Shown piece by piece: positions 24,290-35,779 of a DNA stretch of 64,000 nucleotides (position 1 is its first letter; each line of letters opens with the position of its first letter). The position numbers and the translations under genes are program-made. The notes beneath the pieces were generated by a model. The model did not search any database and was not told the origin of the DNA. It saw only the letters and a list, made by a program, of their open reading frames with translations. The stretch comes from Strongyloides papillosus (Eukaryota; Nematoda; Chromadorea; Rhabditida; Strongyloididae), in assembly GCA_005656395.1 (NCBI GenBank), contig SRSI01000048.1, forward strand, positions 1,922,001-1,986,000. The letters are read 5' to 3'.

Positions 24290-25068
24290 TTTGTGAAGAG
24301 ATTCTTACAACAAAATTAATAATAACGTGTACCAAATTTTTGCCTTTAATTTTATAGAAAAAAATAAAAGTAAAATTTCCATTATTTAAAATATTAAAAT
24401 TTTGTTAATATTTTGAGCTGTCATTTGAGAATGTTTTGAGAATTACCATGGATTTTTGGTAAAACCACGGCATTCATAAGTTATTTTTTTACACTTTTCA
24501 TCAACAGTTAGTTAAAAATAGAATCCAAAGGTAGAATATCATTAAAGAACAAAATATGTCAATGATTCAACTTATTGTTATAGAAGGTAAAAATAAAAAG
24601 TAAATCATGAACTTTTTTCTCTTCTTGTATAAGTTGGTTTTGTTCTTGGAAGTTTCTCATGCCTAAGAATTTACTACATATGACTGTATCTTAATCATAA
24701 CATTATTTTCATACTCATCCTATGACATATCAAAAATGTAATACTTTTTATGATACGATACAATTGTGACATTTATGAATATAATACCAAAAGTACTTTG
24801 AAAAAACCCCAAACTTTTTCTTTTCAAATTATTCAACAAAAATATACATAGATTTTTTTGTATCCCAAACTTCTAAAATATTAAAGTGACACGTCATTAG
24901 CAATAATTTAAATTTTATAATAAAAATTTTAATTTGTTTTTTTAATCTGAAAAATTTGTATATTGCAAATTATATCTATAAAATACATCGTTTTACCCAT
25001 TGATAATGAAATCTTTTTTGTTTATTTTTAATAATAAATAATATTTTATTTATACATATGTTTGAATA
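24290..25068. other. Head-to-head intergenic region
   Basis: About 780 bp between the BTB gene (-) and the DHHC gene (+). AT-rich; no exon seen. It must hold both promoters. Confidence 0.45.
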
Positions 25069-26330
25069 ATGAAATGCCATAAAAAAATATGGCATTTTTG
25101 TGAAACGAGGATATTTACCTTTGAAGGTAAATGCCAACGATGGATTCCTGTTATTTTTGTATTGATAACGACTATAATGGCTTATTTGATATTTGGTTTC
25201 CAACAATTTGAAGGTATTTCTACTAAATTTTTCACTATCTAATATTTCTCTTATTTATAGTTGTTACAAAATCGTATACAAGGAAACAGTTTGATCTCAT
25301 TATTGTATCATTCTTCATCATCATGTATCTATGGAGTTTTCTAAGAGTGGTAGCTTCAAAAAATAAACAAATACCTAATGAGTATAAATTTCCACCACAA
25401 ATCCGTGATGCATATGACAATGCAACTTCACCGGTGAAATTTGAAGAGGTTGCCAAAACTCATGTTTTAAGGAATGATTTACCAGTCCAAAATAGATTAA
25501 GAAATGGGAGCTTCAGGTATTGCCACAAGTGTATGATAGTTAAACCAGACCGTACTCATCATTGTTCATCTTGTGATCAATGTATTGTTAAATTTGATCA
25601 CCACTGCCCATGGGTTAATAACTGTGTTATGTTTACAAATTATAAGTATTTTCTCTTGTTCCTTATCTATGGAACATTATTACATACAATATTATCGGTT
25701 AATAACATTGAAAGTGTCATTGATTATGCCGGAAATAAAGATACCAAAGAATATAGACATGTTGATTCCATTATAATATTATGTTTTACAGTTAATTTTA
25801 TTCTTAATTTTGGAAGTTTAGCAGCAACTTTAACTATGTTATTATGGCACTTAACACTAGTTGGTAGGAATTTAACAACAAATGAATCATATAGGTCACC
25901 TATATTTCTGTTTGGAGCTGATAAAAAAGCATACAATATTTCAATATTGCATAATTATAGAGAAGTTTTTGGATCAAAAAAATTATTGTGGTTCATTCCC
26001 GTTTGGACTTCAAAGGGTGATGGCTTTATATTTAAACAAAGAAAGTATGATAGAAGAGAGAAAAATAATGATGAAAAACAAAGAAGTAGTTCGGTTGGGG
26101 TTTCTTCTTTAAATTCATCATTCAATACCGCAACATCAACTAATGAGTGTAGCAGAAAACCATCAGAGAAGAATAGTAAACAAAGTGAAAAAATAAAGAA
26201 AGCTGGAGATGATCATGAAAGTCAAAATACATCCTCTTATACAGGAAGTATTAGTGGGAACTCTTCAACTAATGAAAGTGATAATGTCCTCAGTGAGGAG
26301 AAAAATAAAATAAAAATAATTATTAGCTAA
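25069..26330 (+). CDS. DHHC palmitoyltransferase, ZDHHC2/15/20 type
   Basis: Exons 25069-25213 and 25261-26330 (phase-1 intron, 47 bp), 404 residues. The first exon (MKCHKKIWHFC.., CQRWIPVIFVLITT) supplies TM1 and matches the N-terminal Cys-Arg-Trp-x-Pro region of ZDHHC2/15/20; it would be missed if the internal ATG at 25323 were used. The Cys-rich domain covers about residues 136-170: CHKCMIVKPDRTHHCSSCDQ, then DHHC with the catalytic Cys near 164, followed by PWVNNCV and NYKYFLLFL. TM3 and TM4 follow. The tail is Ser/Lys/Asn-rich. The enzyme S-acylates cysteines of membrane proteins, usually at Golgi or plasma membrane. All catalytic residues are present. Confidence 0.9.
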
Positions 26331-26523
26331 GAACCTAAAAAAATTACAAAAATAATGTAGACTTTTATTTTTCATTATTAGAATTCAATGACTATATTTA
26401 TATATCTTTTAAATTGTTCATTAAAAAGCATCTTAATAAATATTTGTTGATAGAAAACTGATCGTTGTGAATTTAACAAAATTCTTTTTCAAATAAATTG
26501 TTGGAAAAACACCACAAATTTAT

Positions 26524-28296
26524 CTAATAGGAAGAATCAAACAATTGTTCAAATCTATCAAATAAATTTGCACAACGTTGAAACACAATATGACAAAAAA
26601 TCTTTCCTCGATGGTTTCCACGTTTGATCAAAAATTGTCCCATTTTCCTTGGGGTATTCCTTTCAATCTTCAATATATCATCATAGTATTCAGTTATTGA
26701 ACAATTGAATACAATATATAAGTAGTCTATCTTCGGCCATTCAAAAAGTCCAATCTTCTTACCGTTAACTTTTTTCTCCAAGTTATATACTACATGTCTA
26801 GGATTATAAAATTCATTAAATACTACTTTAAGACCTTTTAAGTAAGGAAAATATTCCAATATTTCACGAAATGACACATTTGTATAAGGTCCAACATCAT
26901 TTAAAAATAGATATTCAAGTTTTTTAAAACTACTTGATATTTCAGAAAAATAATAGGACATAATCGTTGAACACCTTCCAACTCTTAGATATTTTAAATC
27001 ACCTCCGGTACCGTTGCAAAAATACTTGAAATCCGTAAAAGTCCCGAATAAATGAAGATCAATATCCAATTTCTCTAATTTTTTCATCTTTTCAACATCC
27101 ATGGTTAAACTTTTCACCTCAAAACTTGAAAATGGATAATGTTTCCTACAGTAATTCTTGTCACTAATTTTCAACATATGAATGTTTAAATAAATTCCCG
27201 GTTGAGATAAGAACCTTTTTGAAAAATCAGATAAAACGGACCCACGATTATAGGTAAATTCCGCAAGTCCTCTTGGAGACATAGAGGTAATCCCATTAAA
27301 TTTATCTTCAGAAAAATATAAATTAATACTTGATGCAATTTTATATTTATAAAGAATCTCTGTCACACTTTTATCGACAACATTTGAAATGATATCATCG
27401 ATATAATAATTAATTTGTTTGAAGTATTGAATAATATTTAGGAAACAGAATTTGTCATCTACACTTTGAAGACGTGAAAAAGAATATTCTATTATAGTGA
27501 AATTCTCAAAACATTTCTTTGGAAGAGGTCTCATTTTGTCTAATAGCCACTTCAAGCATTCTGGACCACTCGCAAAGTGTATATTTTGGACACTACTTGG
27601 GATTGTAAACACTTCTTTATCATTCATTTCTATCTGATAGTGAGAAAGTTGCCTGATCCTCAGGTTTGTTGGTCTTAAATCACGGCAATATTTAAATATC
27701 CCAATACCATTTCTTTGTAATGATGGAATGTCTATTTCAATTGTTCTTACTTTCTTAAAACAACTCAAATCTTTTAAAACTCCATAATAACCTGGACATG
27801 TGAACATAATACATAAAGTATCCATATGCCGTCCGTATTTCCAAAGTATTCTTCTTAGTAGACGATAATCAACTTCACCAGGTGTAAGGTTTCTAAAGAT
27901 AAATAAAGAAATTTCATTTCTAGAAACCATAAAGTGGAATCCACCATGTTGTCCACAATGAATGTTTGTTTTGTTATTTTCAAAAGTAGTTAAAGGTATA
28001 TATGATCCCTCCTCATTACATAGTGAATAAAGGGTTTTGGAGACTTTTTCAATATTTCTTCTATCATACGGAGTAGTTAAATTTCCAATAACCAATCTCA
28101 GGACTTTTTTATTCTTCCCAATAGCCTCTGCTGGTTGATCCTCCGAAACAGAACGATCTAAAAAAATGTTTGATGATAAAGAAAACGACATACGGCTTCT
28201 TTTCCTAATTGAATCAAGAATATAGTTAACAAAGGTATCTCCTTTGTAGTGCACATTAGCGTTCCTATCCAACATTCCAAAATTGTTTGATCTCAT
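26524..28296 (-). CDS. Divergent F-box-like protein
   Basis: Single exon, 590 residues. Residues about 65-105 (LRLVIGNLTTPYDRRNIEKV, SKTLYSLCNEEGSYI) resemble the second half of an F-box as found in worm families, where NIExVSK.xY is typical. The remaining 480 residues show irregular leucine-rich-like segments (LKYLRVGRCS, LEYLFLNDVGP, LKGLKVVF) without clean LRR repeats. No Cys/His tail like the three smaller F-box genes. The first 60 residues have no recognised feature. It would act as an SCF adaptor if the F-box call is right; this is inference from weak similarity. It lies tail to tail with the DHHC gene, 193 bp apart. Confidence 0.6.
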   Translation of the reverse strand: MRSNNFGMLDRNANVHYKGDTFVNYILDSIRKRSRMSFSLSSNIFLDRSVSEDQPAEAIGKNKKVLRLVIGNLTTPYDRRNIEKVSKTLYSLCNEEGSYIPLTTFENNKTNIHCGQHGGFHFMVSRNEISLFIFRNLTPGEVDYRLLRRILWKYGRHMDTLCIMFTCPGYYGVLKDLSCFKKVRTIEIDIPSLQRNGIGIFKYCRDLRPTNLRIRQLSHYQIEMNDKEVFTIPSSVQNIHFASGPECLKWLLDKMRPLPKKCFENFTIIEYSFSRLQSVDDKFCFLNIIQYFKQINYYIDDIISNVVDKSVTEILYKYKIASSINLYFSEDKFNGITSMSPRGLAEFTYNRGSVLSDFSKRFLSQPGIYLNIHMLKISDKNYCRKHYPFSSFEVKSLTMDVEKMKKLEKLDIDLHLFGTFTDFKYFCNGTGGDLKYLRVGRCSTIMSYYFSEISSSFKKLEYLFLNDVGPYTNVSFREILEYFPYLKGLKVVFNEFYNPRHVVYNLEKKVNGKKIGLFEWPKIDYLYIVFNCSITEYYDDILKIERNTPRKMGQFLIKRGNHRGKIFCHIVFQRCANLFDRFEQLFDSSY

Positions 28297-28999
28297 CTTT
28301 AAATAATGTATCTATCTTGTTCTGTGCAGAAATCCCAATATCACATGTTATAATGTCATTCAATGTATTTCTTGTACTTTGACCCTTCACCCTTACTCGA
28401 AGTAATTGGTCTTAAAAAATAACTAAAAGCTAGTATTTTCTCTAAAAGAAACACCTTTAAAATGTTTAAAACCATTTACTCTCCAAAAGTCGAAAATTGA
28501 TACATTTCCAAATCTCCATCAATAAACTGTATGGATATTCCTTTACACTTTGATAAAAGTAAATTTGATAAGTTGTAAAAGTTATTTGTGATTTAAGACG
28601 TTTTTCAATTGAGAAATTTTCATTCATTTCTGAGCCTTTACAAAATATTTTGGATTAAGCCCTTATTACTACGTAACAAAAGAAAATAGATTCTTTACTG
28701 TCATAGTTGATATTCTACACAACTATTAATTTTGACGATTTCTAAGTTTTTTACTAACAAAAAGCATTAATGAGATTGGGAATTTAAATAGTCATGAATT
28801 TTCGAAATTCAAAGCTATTGGTAATATGTAGAACTTGAACTATAACCTTTGAACTGTTTATTGAATTGACTAAACGTAACACTATTATTTAACCTATTGA
28901 TAGAAGATTGTTTCGATGACAAGATTTTAAGTCATCGTTTTCTACCTTATAAAATTTATTATACAATTCTTTACTACACTTTATCATTTTACTTTCGCA
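28297..28999. other. Head-to-head intergenic region
   Basis: About 700 bp between divergent genes; no exon or RNA gene recognised. Confidence 0.45.
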
Positions 29000-29992
29000 A
29001 TGGCCCGAACTATCAACAGGATTTTTAAAAGTGGGTCTTCTGGTTACGTTCACAATGCCAGAGAAAATGTAAATAATGTAACTAAAAAAACTGTTCCCCA
29101 TCTTGATGGTAAGTTTTTTGTAAATGCCAATCCGGTAAACATTCCTCTTTCTTTAGATACAATTAACGATACCACGGTCATTTCGGATATCAGCAGTATT
29201 CGCCTTGACGATAGTGATTGCCTTGGAGGAGAGTCTGAAAATGCTGTTGACACACTACTTGATTGTACACCTTCGTCTTTGTATACTTCTACTAATATCA
29301 CATCATTGGAGTGTACGGTAGTGTCAAGAGGTCGACAGTGTAGCTGCAACACTAAGACCAACTACTCAGATTACCCCCTTTCCCTTACCCAAACTTTAAT
29401 TGAAGATGGAGGAGAGACGGGGGGAAGGGATGTTACTGTGGATGTTTGTAACAACACATCCTTCTTCAAGGTTGAAGATTTCAGAGGAGAGACTACTTTG
29501 CCGATGCCGTTAGCTGAGTCCACCAGAATTGACTCTAAAGTACAAGTTGAAGATATCTACTCAAAATCAATGATTTCTAAAGATGTTGTTTTATATAGGA
29601 GCCTGTACACGATAGAGGAGGTTACTGAAGGCATCGTGACATCGGATGGATCAGGAACAAAGAGATCTGCTGGATCAAGGAGGTTGGCACGTGGTCTTTC
29701 AAGATCGATAACTCTTAACGACACTAGAGATATCGATACCACGATATTTGCTAAAGAAAATTCCAGTAAACCAAGGGACAGTCAAAAGGAGGATTCTGAT
29801 GTTTTTTCTGAGGACATGGATGCCGCAAAACAAGTTTTATTCGAGCGGATCAAAGAAGTCTATGTCGCCACTAAGATGGAGGAGAAGGAAAAAGGCCGAC
29901 CTTTGACTGAACTTGAGATGGAGGAATTTCAGTTGAAAATCAAGAGGGTTGCAGAGAGTTATTGTGTAGATTATTTAAAGTTGAAACTTTAA
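29000..29992 (+). CDS. Unrecognised protein, Ser/Thr/Asp-rich with a charged helical C-terminus
   Basis: Single-exon frame of 330 residues that I do not recognise. The body is rich in Ser, Thr, Asp and Val with no signal peptide or membrane segment. A cluster RGRQCSCNTKTN lies near residue 111-122, and a basic stretch KRSAGSRRLARGLSRS near 221-236. The last 60 residues (DAAKQVLFERIKEVYVATKM.., TELEMEEFQLKIKRVAESYC) look like a charged helical or coiled-coil segment. Base composition is clearly less AT-rich than neighbouring genes and codon choice looks different, which may mean stronger expression or a different origin. The frame is long, begins with a well-placed ATG (GCAATGGCC) and has non-random residue use, so it is probably real. 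Confidence 0.6.
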   Translation: MARTINRIFKSGSSGYVHNARENVNNVTKKTVPHLDGKFFVNANPVNIPLSLDTINDTTVISDISSIRLDDSDCLGGESENAVDTLLDCTPSSLYTSTNITSLECTVVSRGRQCSCNTKTNYSDYPLSLTQTLIEDGGETGGRDVTVDVCNNTSFFKVEDFRGETTLPMPLAESTRIDSKVQVEDIYSKSMISKDVVLYRSLYTIEEVTEGIVTSDGSGTKRSAGSRRLARGLSRSITLNDTRDIDTTIFAKENSSKPRDSQKEDSDVFSEDMDAAKQVLFERIKEVYVATKMEEKEKGRPLTELEMEEFQLKIKRVAESYCVDYLKLKL

Positions 29993-30492
29993 AGTTATTT
30001 TTTTTAAATGTATTTTTAAATTGTATATTTATGTGTATATTTATGTATATTTTTATTTTATACTAACAAAATAAAAAAGTATTTTTTGTTTGCTTCTTAC
30101 TGTCTTTTCTTTAGTTTAACAAAATTAATACATTTACAAAATACAACTTTGTTATTTTGTGAAGAGTACTAGATTCTACTCTTAGAACGATGATTACGTG
30201 GTGTTGGTGAAACTTTTTTCCCCATATTATTATAAACAAAGTTAAATATAATGATAATAAAAATAAAAAAATATATATAGATATGAAATACGTAAATATT
30301 TGTAGGTATAGAAGGTAACATAAATATTTCAACATTTCAAGCTATGTTTTTATTTCATCATTGTTATTAGTTTTAAATGTATATAAAGACTGCAAAAATT
30401 ATTAATATTTTATTATTCCTATATCATTTACCTACGTAAAAAGATAATATATTCTATCAATAACAACCTATTTTTAGAAAGAAATATTAAAA
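29993..30492. other. Intergenic gap, nothing recognised
   Basis: 500 bp of AT-rich sequence. A TTTTTAG acceptor near 30472-30478, 15 bases before the next ATG, is a likely trans-splice site for the following F-box gene. Confidence 0.4.
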
Positions 30493-31590
30493 ATGTCTTC
30501 GAAAATGGAGTGTGATTGTAAGAAAACAATTATTCAAAATGAAAATATATATCTATTACCTGATGAAATATTTATCCATATATTTCGCTATCTCCAATTC
30601 AAAGACCTTCTAGTAGCTAAGAATGCATGTAAAAAATTTAATCTTCTCATTGAAAAATATTATTTTCTCATGAATAGACAAAATCCTGTAATACTTTTCA
30701 TTAATAATGATAAAAAACAACAAAAAACATTTTGTGTTTCCCTTAATGCTGTTGTTCTAAAAAATGAAACTAATTTCTCTAAAGTATGTTTATAAAAATG
30801 TGTTTTTTTGTTTTATGATATTTTTTACTACATATTTTAATATTAAAATATATAATATTTATAGAATAATATTGAAAGTATAGATGAACTAATAAGAAGT
30901 TTGAGAATGTTTAATATGTCAAATGTTCATTCACTTATTATCAGTAATTGTGAGAGTATTGGAATCTACAATGCACTTAATATAATATTTCCTCAAATAT
31001 CCCCCATCCAATCACTTTATATAAACAATTTTAGTTATGATGATATAAAAGAATTTGAAATATTTATAAGAAAATTATATAATATCAAAGAGCTAGAAGT
31101 TAGACATATATGTACAGATAAAAAATTTGATAGCAATTATTTATGTATGAAGGTACCAACTTCTAATAATTTAGAAAAAATAGTCTTCAGTGAGTGCCAA
31201 AATACACAATTTTTAAATATGAATTTTTTATTGGAATTATTAAAGAGAAATATAAAGTTAAGATATATTGACATTCATTCTTGGGATAAAAATTTTATTG
31301 AGGAATTCGGAAGAAGTTTTTTTAAAAAACAAGAATTTAATAAAGGTGAAGTATGTAATCATAATGATATAAAAGTTTACCTATCCACTGAAAGTGAGAT
31401 TGGTGGAATTTTTTTTAATTCACAAGATGATGTTTTTGAGGGTGTAAGGGAATTTCATGCTTGGGCAACTCTTCATAATGCAGAAGTAACATTTGAGGAA
31501 CTCTGTAATGTATGTCATGAACATTGGATAAAATGGAGTATGTCATGTAGGACTAGATGTTTTGATTTTCACGATGGTATCCAAATTTAA
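30493..31590 (+). CDS. F-box protein, paralogue 2 of a local family
   Basis: Exons 30493-30783 and 30865-31590, phase-0 intron at the same position as in the copies at 21550 and 32324, 338 residues. F-box: LPDEIFIHIFRYLQFKDLLV followed by CKKFNLLIEKYYFLM. Exon 2 opens NNIESIDELIRSLRMF, aligning with copy 1. LRR-like body with FSECQNTQFLNMNFLLELLK. The C-terminal Cys/His motif is CNHND at 31354 and CNVCHEHW at 31504. Predicted SCF adaptor; substrate unknown. Shared structure with the neighbouring copies points to local duplication, though sequence divergence is high. Confidence 0.85.
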
Positions 31591-32323
31591 TTTCCAATGA
31601 TTATTTATATTTTTAAAACCCAATGCTCACATCATTGTTTTATTTCTGATAAAGTTAATAATAAAAAAAAGATATTTGCAGATATGTTTTATAAATAACA
31701 ATATGTCATTGAATTTTTATCATTCTTATTTCTTCCTCTTTCTTATGATAATATATTTTTATCTATCATAAAAATATGATTTTTTTTATTAATTTCATGG
31801 CATAAGAAATTCATATGCTACTATAAAAAAAGTTACGTTAATATTTTTACAACATGTCATTTATACATTCTTCTTCCAATCTATACAAATATTAAGTTGT
31901 CATTTAATAAAAAAATATATATATCTGCACTACTTCATTTTTTTCAACACTTTACCAGTATGATTACATGAAAATATTTATATATCAGGAAAGCACTACT
32001 ACCCATGAAAAGGACAGTTGGTAGAGAAGATGTGCTTCAACAACATACAGATGTATATTTTTTTTCTAAAAAGTATATTTATAAATATTATAAATGTTTA
32101 TATATTAAAAAATAAGATTTTAAAAAGAATTTTTTTTAATCAAGTACGCCTTTTGTAGGATAAATAATATATAATGCCTTTTCATTATTGCTATATAAAT
32201 ATTTTTATATATAACGTTTTTCATTTTATATACGTTTTATCGTCTTTATAAACTTTATTATTATCAAAAGTATTTCTATTTAATGTTAAATATATATTTT
32301 TTAGGATTAAATTTTATACAAAA
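31591..32323. other. Gap between two F-box paralogues
   Basis: About 730 bp, very AT-rich, except for a compact GC-richer island at about 31987-32052 flanked by AG and GT, containing CTACCCA..TTGGTAG inverted halves. It is too short to assign. A TTTTTTAG lies near 32298-32304 before the next start. Confidence 0.4.
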
Positions 32324-33420
32324 ATGGAATCTACGGAAGGTGAAAATATTAACGAACTGCCATTAGGTATTTATCCATTACCAGATGATGTATTATTATA
32401 CATTTTCTCCATGTTACCTTTTAAAGATCTCCTTAATATTAGAGAAAGTTGTAGAAAATTTTATAGACTTATCGATAGTAATCGTTATCGTGTAAGTATT
32501 AAAAATTCTTCTAGACTTGTCATTGAATCTAATAAAAAATGGGGAAGGTCCACATTTAGTGTTCGTGTTGATATTTTGAAACCTGATAATATTAAAGGTA
32601 TTAGTCTTAGAATGTTTACTAAGGTAATTATGAATTAGAATTTTAATTATAACCTTTCATTTTCAAGATTGATATTGAAAATGGTGATGAACTTTCCAAT
32701 TGTTTTGATCTCTTTGATATGAAAACACTTTTTAGTCTTAATATTATTGATTGTGATAATGTTGGAATTTTTAAAGCATTAAAAGACACCTTTAGACAGG
32801 TGGGACAATTAAATACAGTTTATATTGATAGAGTTGGTGTTGATGATTTAAATGATTTACAAAGCTTTATTCAAAACTTAGGAAGTATTAAGCATCTTGA
32901 GATAAGACATATTTGTAGTGGAAAACCTCAAGATAAAAAAAATAATAAATTATTCTCGTCTTTAGAGTTACCATCAACAAAAACATTAGAAAGACTTATC
33001 TTAACTGAATGTGAAAGCACCGAAATTCTTGATAATAAATTAATGATTGAGTTAATAAAAAATAATAAAAATCTAAAAGTTCTTGAAGTTTCATCAACTA
33101 ATGATACCTTTGTCAAACAACTTATTGATGATTTCATAAAAACTCAAGAGGTAACTAAGAAATCCAATAATTGCGATCACAATGAAGTTACACTCTTCCT
33201 TAAATGCGCCTATGGAAATAAGGAAACACCAGCATCGATAACTCAAAGTATTACATTATTTGTTCATGGAAAAAATTTGTCTAAACTTCAACTTGGAGAT
33301 TTAGGAAAACATATTTGTATTTTTAATTTCTGTGGAAAGTGCAAACAGCTCCATGGATGGATAAATATTATGTTTGGAAGTGAAGATAAATACCATCAAA
33401 ATGGTTTGACATACTACTAA
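32324..33420 (+). CDS. F-box protein, paralogue 3 of a local family
   Basis: Exons 32324-32623 and 32668-33420, phase-0 intron of 44 bp, 350 residues. F-box: LPDDVLLYIFSMLPFKDLLN then RESCRKFYRLID. The exon 2 start (IDIENGDELSNCFDLF) and LTECESTEILDNKLMIELIK align with copies 1 and 2. C-terminal motif: CDHNE at 33172 and CGKCKQLHGW at 33331, conserving the C-x-H and C-x2-C pattern although surrounding residues differ. Probably an SCF adaptor. Confidence 0.85.
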
Positions 33421-34775
33421 AGAACTATTACATATATCCAGCTTCATTTCATAAATTTTATAACAGTTTTAAGTAGGATTATTTTTGTTTTTAACATGTT
33501 TTTTCTTAGTTTATATATATAATAACAAATATAATTATTTTTTTTAACACATATATTGTAGAATTTTACTTTTTGAGGGATAAAGATAATTAATTTTGAT
33601 AATGGCTTCTTTTTTATAAAGTCAAAGAAAGGATTTGAAGTTGTAACACCAATTATTATTTTCTTCATTTGAATAATTTAATGAAAAAAGTTCATTAAAA
33701 TACTAATTAGGTTTTTCATATGATTATTAAGATATCAAAAAGGAAATAAGAAAATTTTATTTATTTAAAAAAGTTGTTTTTTAAAAAATATATTTTGTTG
33801 TTTATTTGGGAAACCAATTAAAAATATCATTTCCAATAAAGATGAAATGGAAAAATTTTTTGTTTTCAATCCACGTTTTACTTAATACAAAAGACAGGTT
33901 TTTTTTTATGTTCAAAAAAGGAAAATACACTAACAATAACATGAGTATGGTAAAATAATTATAAATGATAAATTCATATTTTCATTGTATGGGTTTTTTT
34001 TTAATTCTCTTATCAAAATGACAAGGAATTTACAATATAAAATGTCCTTTTTAATGTAAACATTCATATTTCAAAGAATTTTTATCTCTTTTCTGTACTA
34101 TTACATAAAGAATTATTAAAAGTATATGATAAAATTAGTTTAAATGTAAATATCGTAAATTATTCCAATAGGAAACATAAAATCTTTTTATAAAACCGAC
34201 CGAAGGCTATGCCTTGCCTGGCTTTCTTTAATCTTTCAACCCATTATGCATTTTTTTTCATAAAACTAATACCACTCTCTGGTTTGTAATCTGGCCTATT
34301 ATTAATCAATCCCAAAAAAGTATATTTCCACACTATTTTATACTTGTACTTTTACAATGAGATATAACTCACTTTATTCTATTAATATTGAAAGAAGCTA
34401 TATCCTGAATAAAACTATATTAAAAAAATTGTCCAAAAAAGGTTTTTTAACAGATAATTTGACTAGTTCTGACCATAAATGTTTGAAACCGATCCAGCCT
34501 CTCCAGTTAGAAAACAAAGCGTATCTTCTAGCAACCTAACCACAAAAATGGTTAAGTTTGAAAAGAGTTTGGTGAAGATAAAATTTCTTTTTATTTCTTT
34601 TAATTTAAAAATTTTACTTTACTATAGTAAACATGAAATTCCAAGAAATAATAAATAAAAATAATAATTAGAATATCTCATTTTTTGAATATTCATAATT
34701 ACCTTAAAAGAAAAATTTCTAATAAAATTAATATATTTAAAATAATAAAATTTCTTTAAAAAATCCAATTATACA
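33421..34775. other. Gap between F-box and pseudokinase genes
   Basis: About 1.35 kb. Mostly AT-rich. A less AT-rich patch at 34190-34540 (GAAGGCTATGCCTTGCCTGG and a short open frame 34357-34539) has no recognised product and could be a decayed element. Confidence 0.4.
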
Positions 34776-35779
34776 ATGAGTTCAAGATCTGAGTGTCTTT
34801 TATCAATTGATGAAACTCAAAAAATACATACAAATAGTTTCATATCAAAAACGAAATACACTATTAAAAAAGTCATCAAAGAAGGAGATTTTGGTAGTAT
34901 AAATTTATGCGTAGATAAAAAGGAAATGAAAAAATAATAAAATTCTTGGTTAAGGATTCGTACAAGGAGGAAATACAATTAAATGAATATCACATCAAAA
35001 CAATAAAAGAATTTTTTAGTTGGAATGTTAATTATCAACCTTTTAATAGATTTAACAACATTTTAGACCACGGACAAATGAATGAGATGGAGAATTCTTT
35101 TATTGTTTATGAAAAATTAGGCAAAAATCTTAATGATGTAAGAAAAAGTTACAGTAAGCAACAAGTTGAACCGATCAAAGGATTGCAAATTTTATTGGAA
35201 TGCATTTCTGTTATTAATTATCTTCACAACTTAGGGTATGTCCATAGAAAGATAAAGCCATCAAGTTTTTGTTATCGTCCATCTTCTAATCAACAGAACC
35301 CACCAATAGTTTTGACAAACTTTGAGGCATGTTGTAGGATAGTTGATAAAAATACTTCCAAAAATACTTCTACTGTTACAAAAATATTGAATAGTAAAAA
35401 CTTTAAATATTGTTCAATTAATCAACAGACACCAAATACATTTTATACACCAAATGATGATATAGAAAGTTGGTACTACGTAGGGATTCTCCTTTTTGAA
35501 GGACGCCTTCCATGGGAAGATATAAAATCTGGAGATGATAAGAAAATAAAAGAGAGTAAGAAATCTTTGCAAAATATAAAAACAAATCCTTTTTATGTTA
35601 AGACACCAGATGTCTTTAGATGTTTTGTTATTGATATTTTTAAGAAAGAAGCAAGAATCGATGTTAATGAGTTGGTTAATTCGATGATGAAGACAATTAC
35701 AAAGTACGGTCGATGTAACATTACAGATAACTCACTATTAAAAAGTGGAAATAAAGAAGAGGGACAAAAGAAAGGATAA
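34776..35779 (+). CDS. CK1/TTBK-like kinase with degenerate active site, split by one missing base
   Basis: Kinase-fold protein of about 334 residues if one A is added to the A6 run at 34929-34934; as given, the first frame stops at 34935 and the second opens at 34946. Seen: ATP-loop IKEGDFGSI, a lysine in KFLVKDS, hinge IVYEKLGKNL, catalytic loop YVHRKIKPSSF where HRD has become HRK, and TNFE in place of DFG; then YTPNDDIESWYYVGILLFEG and LPWE, diagnostic of the casein kinase 1 group, which is expanded in nematodes. Loss of both catalytic Asp residues predicts no phosphotransfer, so this is a pseudokinase (inference). It could also be a recent pseudogene. No introns seen. Confidence 0.7.

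Noticed and set aside
25323..25323. Internal ATG as the start of the DHHC protein
   Set aside because: An upstream exon encodes TM1 and joins in phase through a 47-bp intron.
34357..34539. 60-codon plus-strand frame upstream of the pseudokinase
   Set aside because: No kinase or other motif, no continuity with the next frame.
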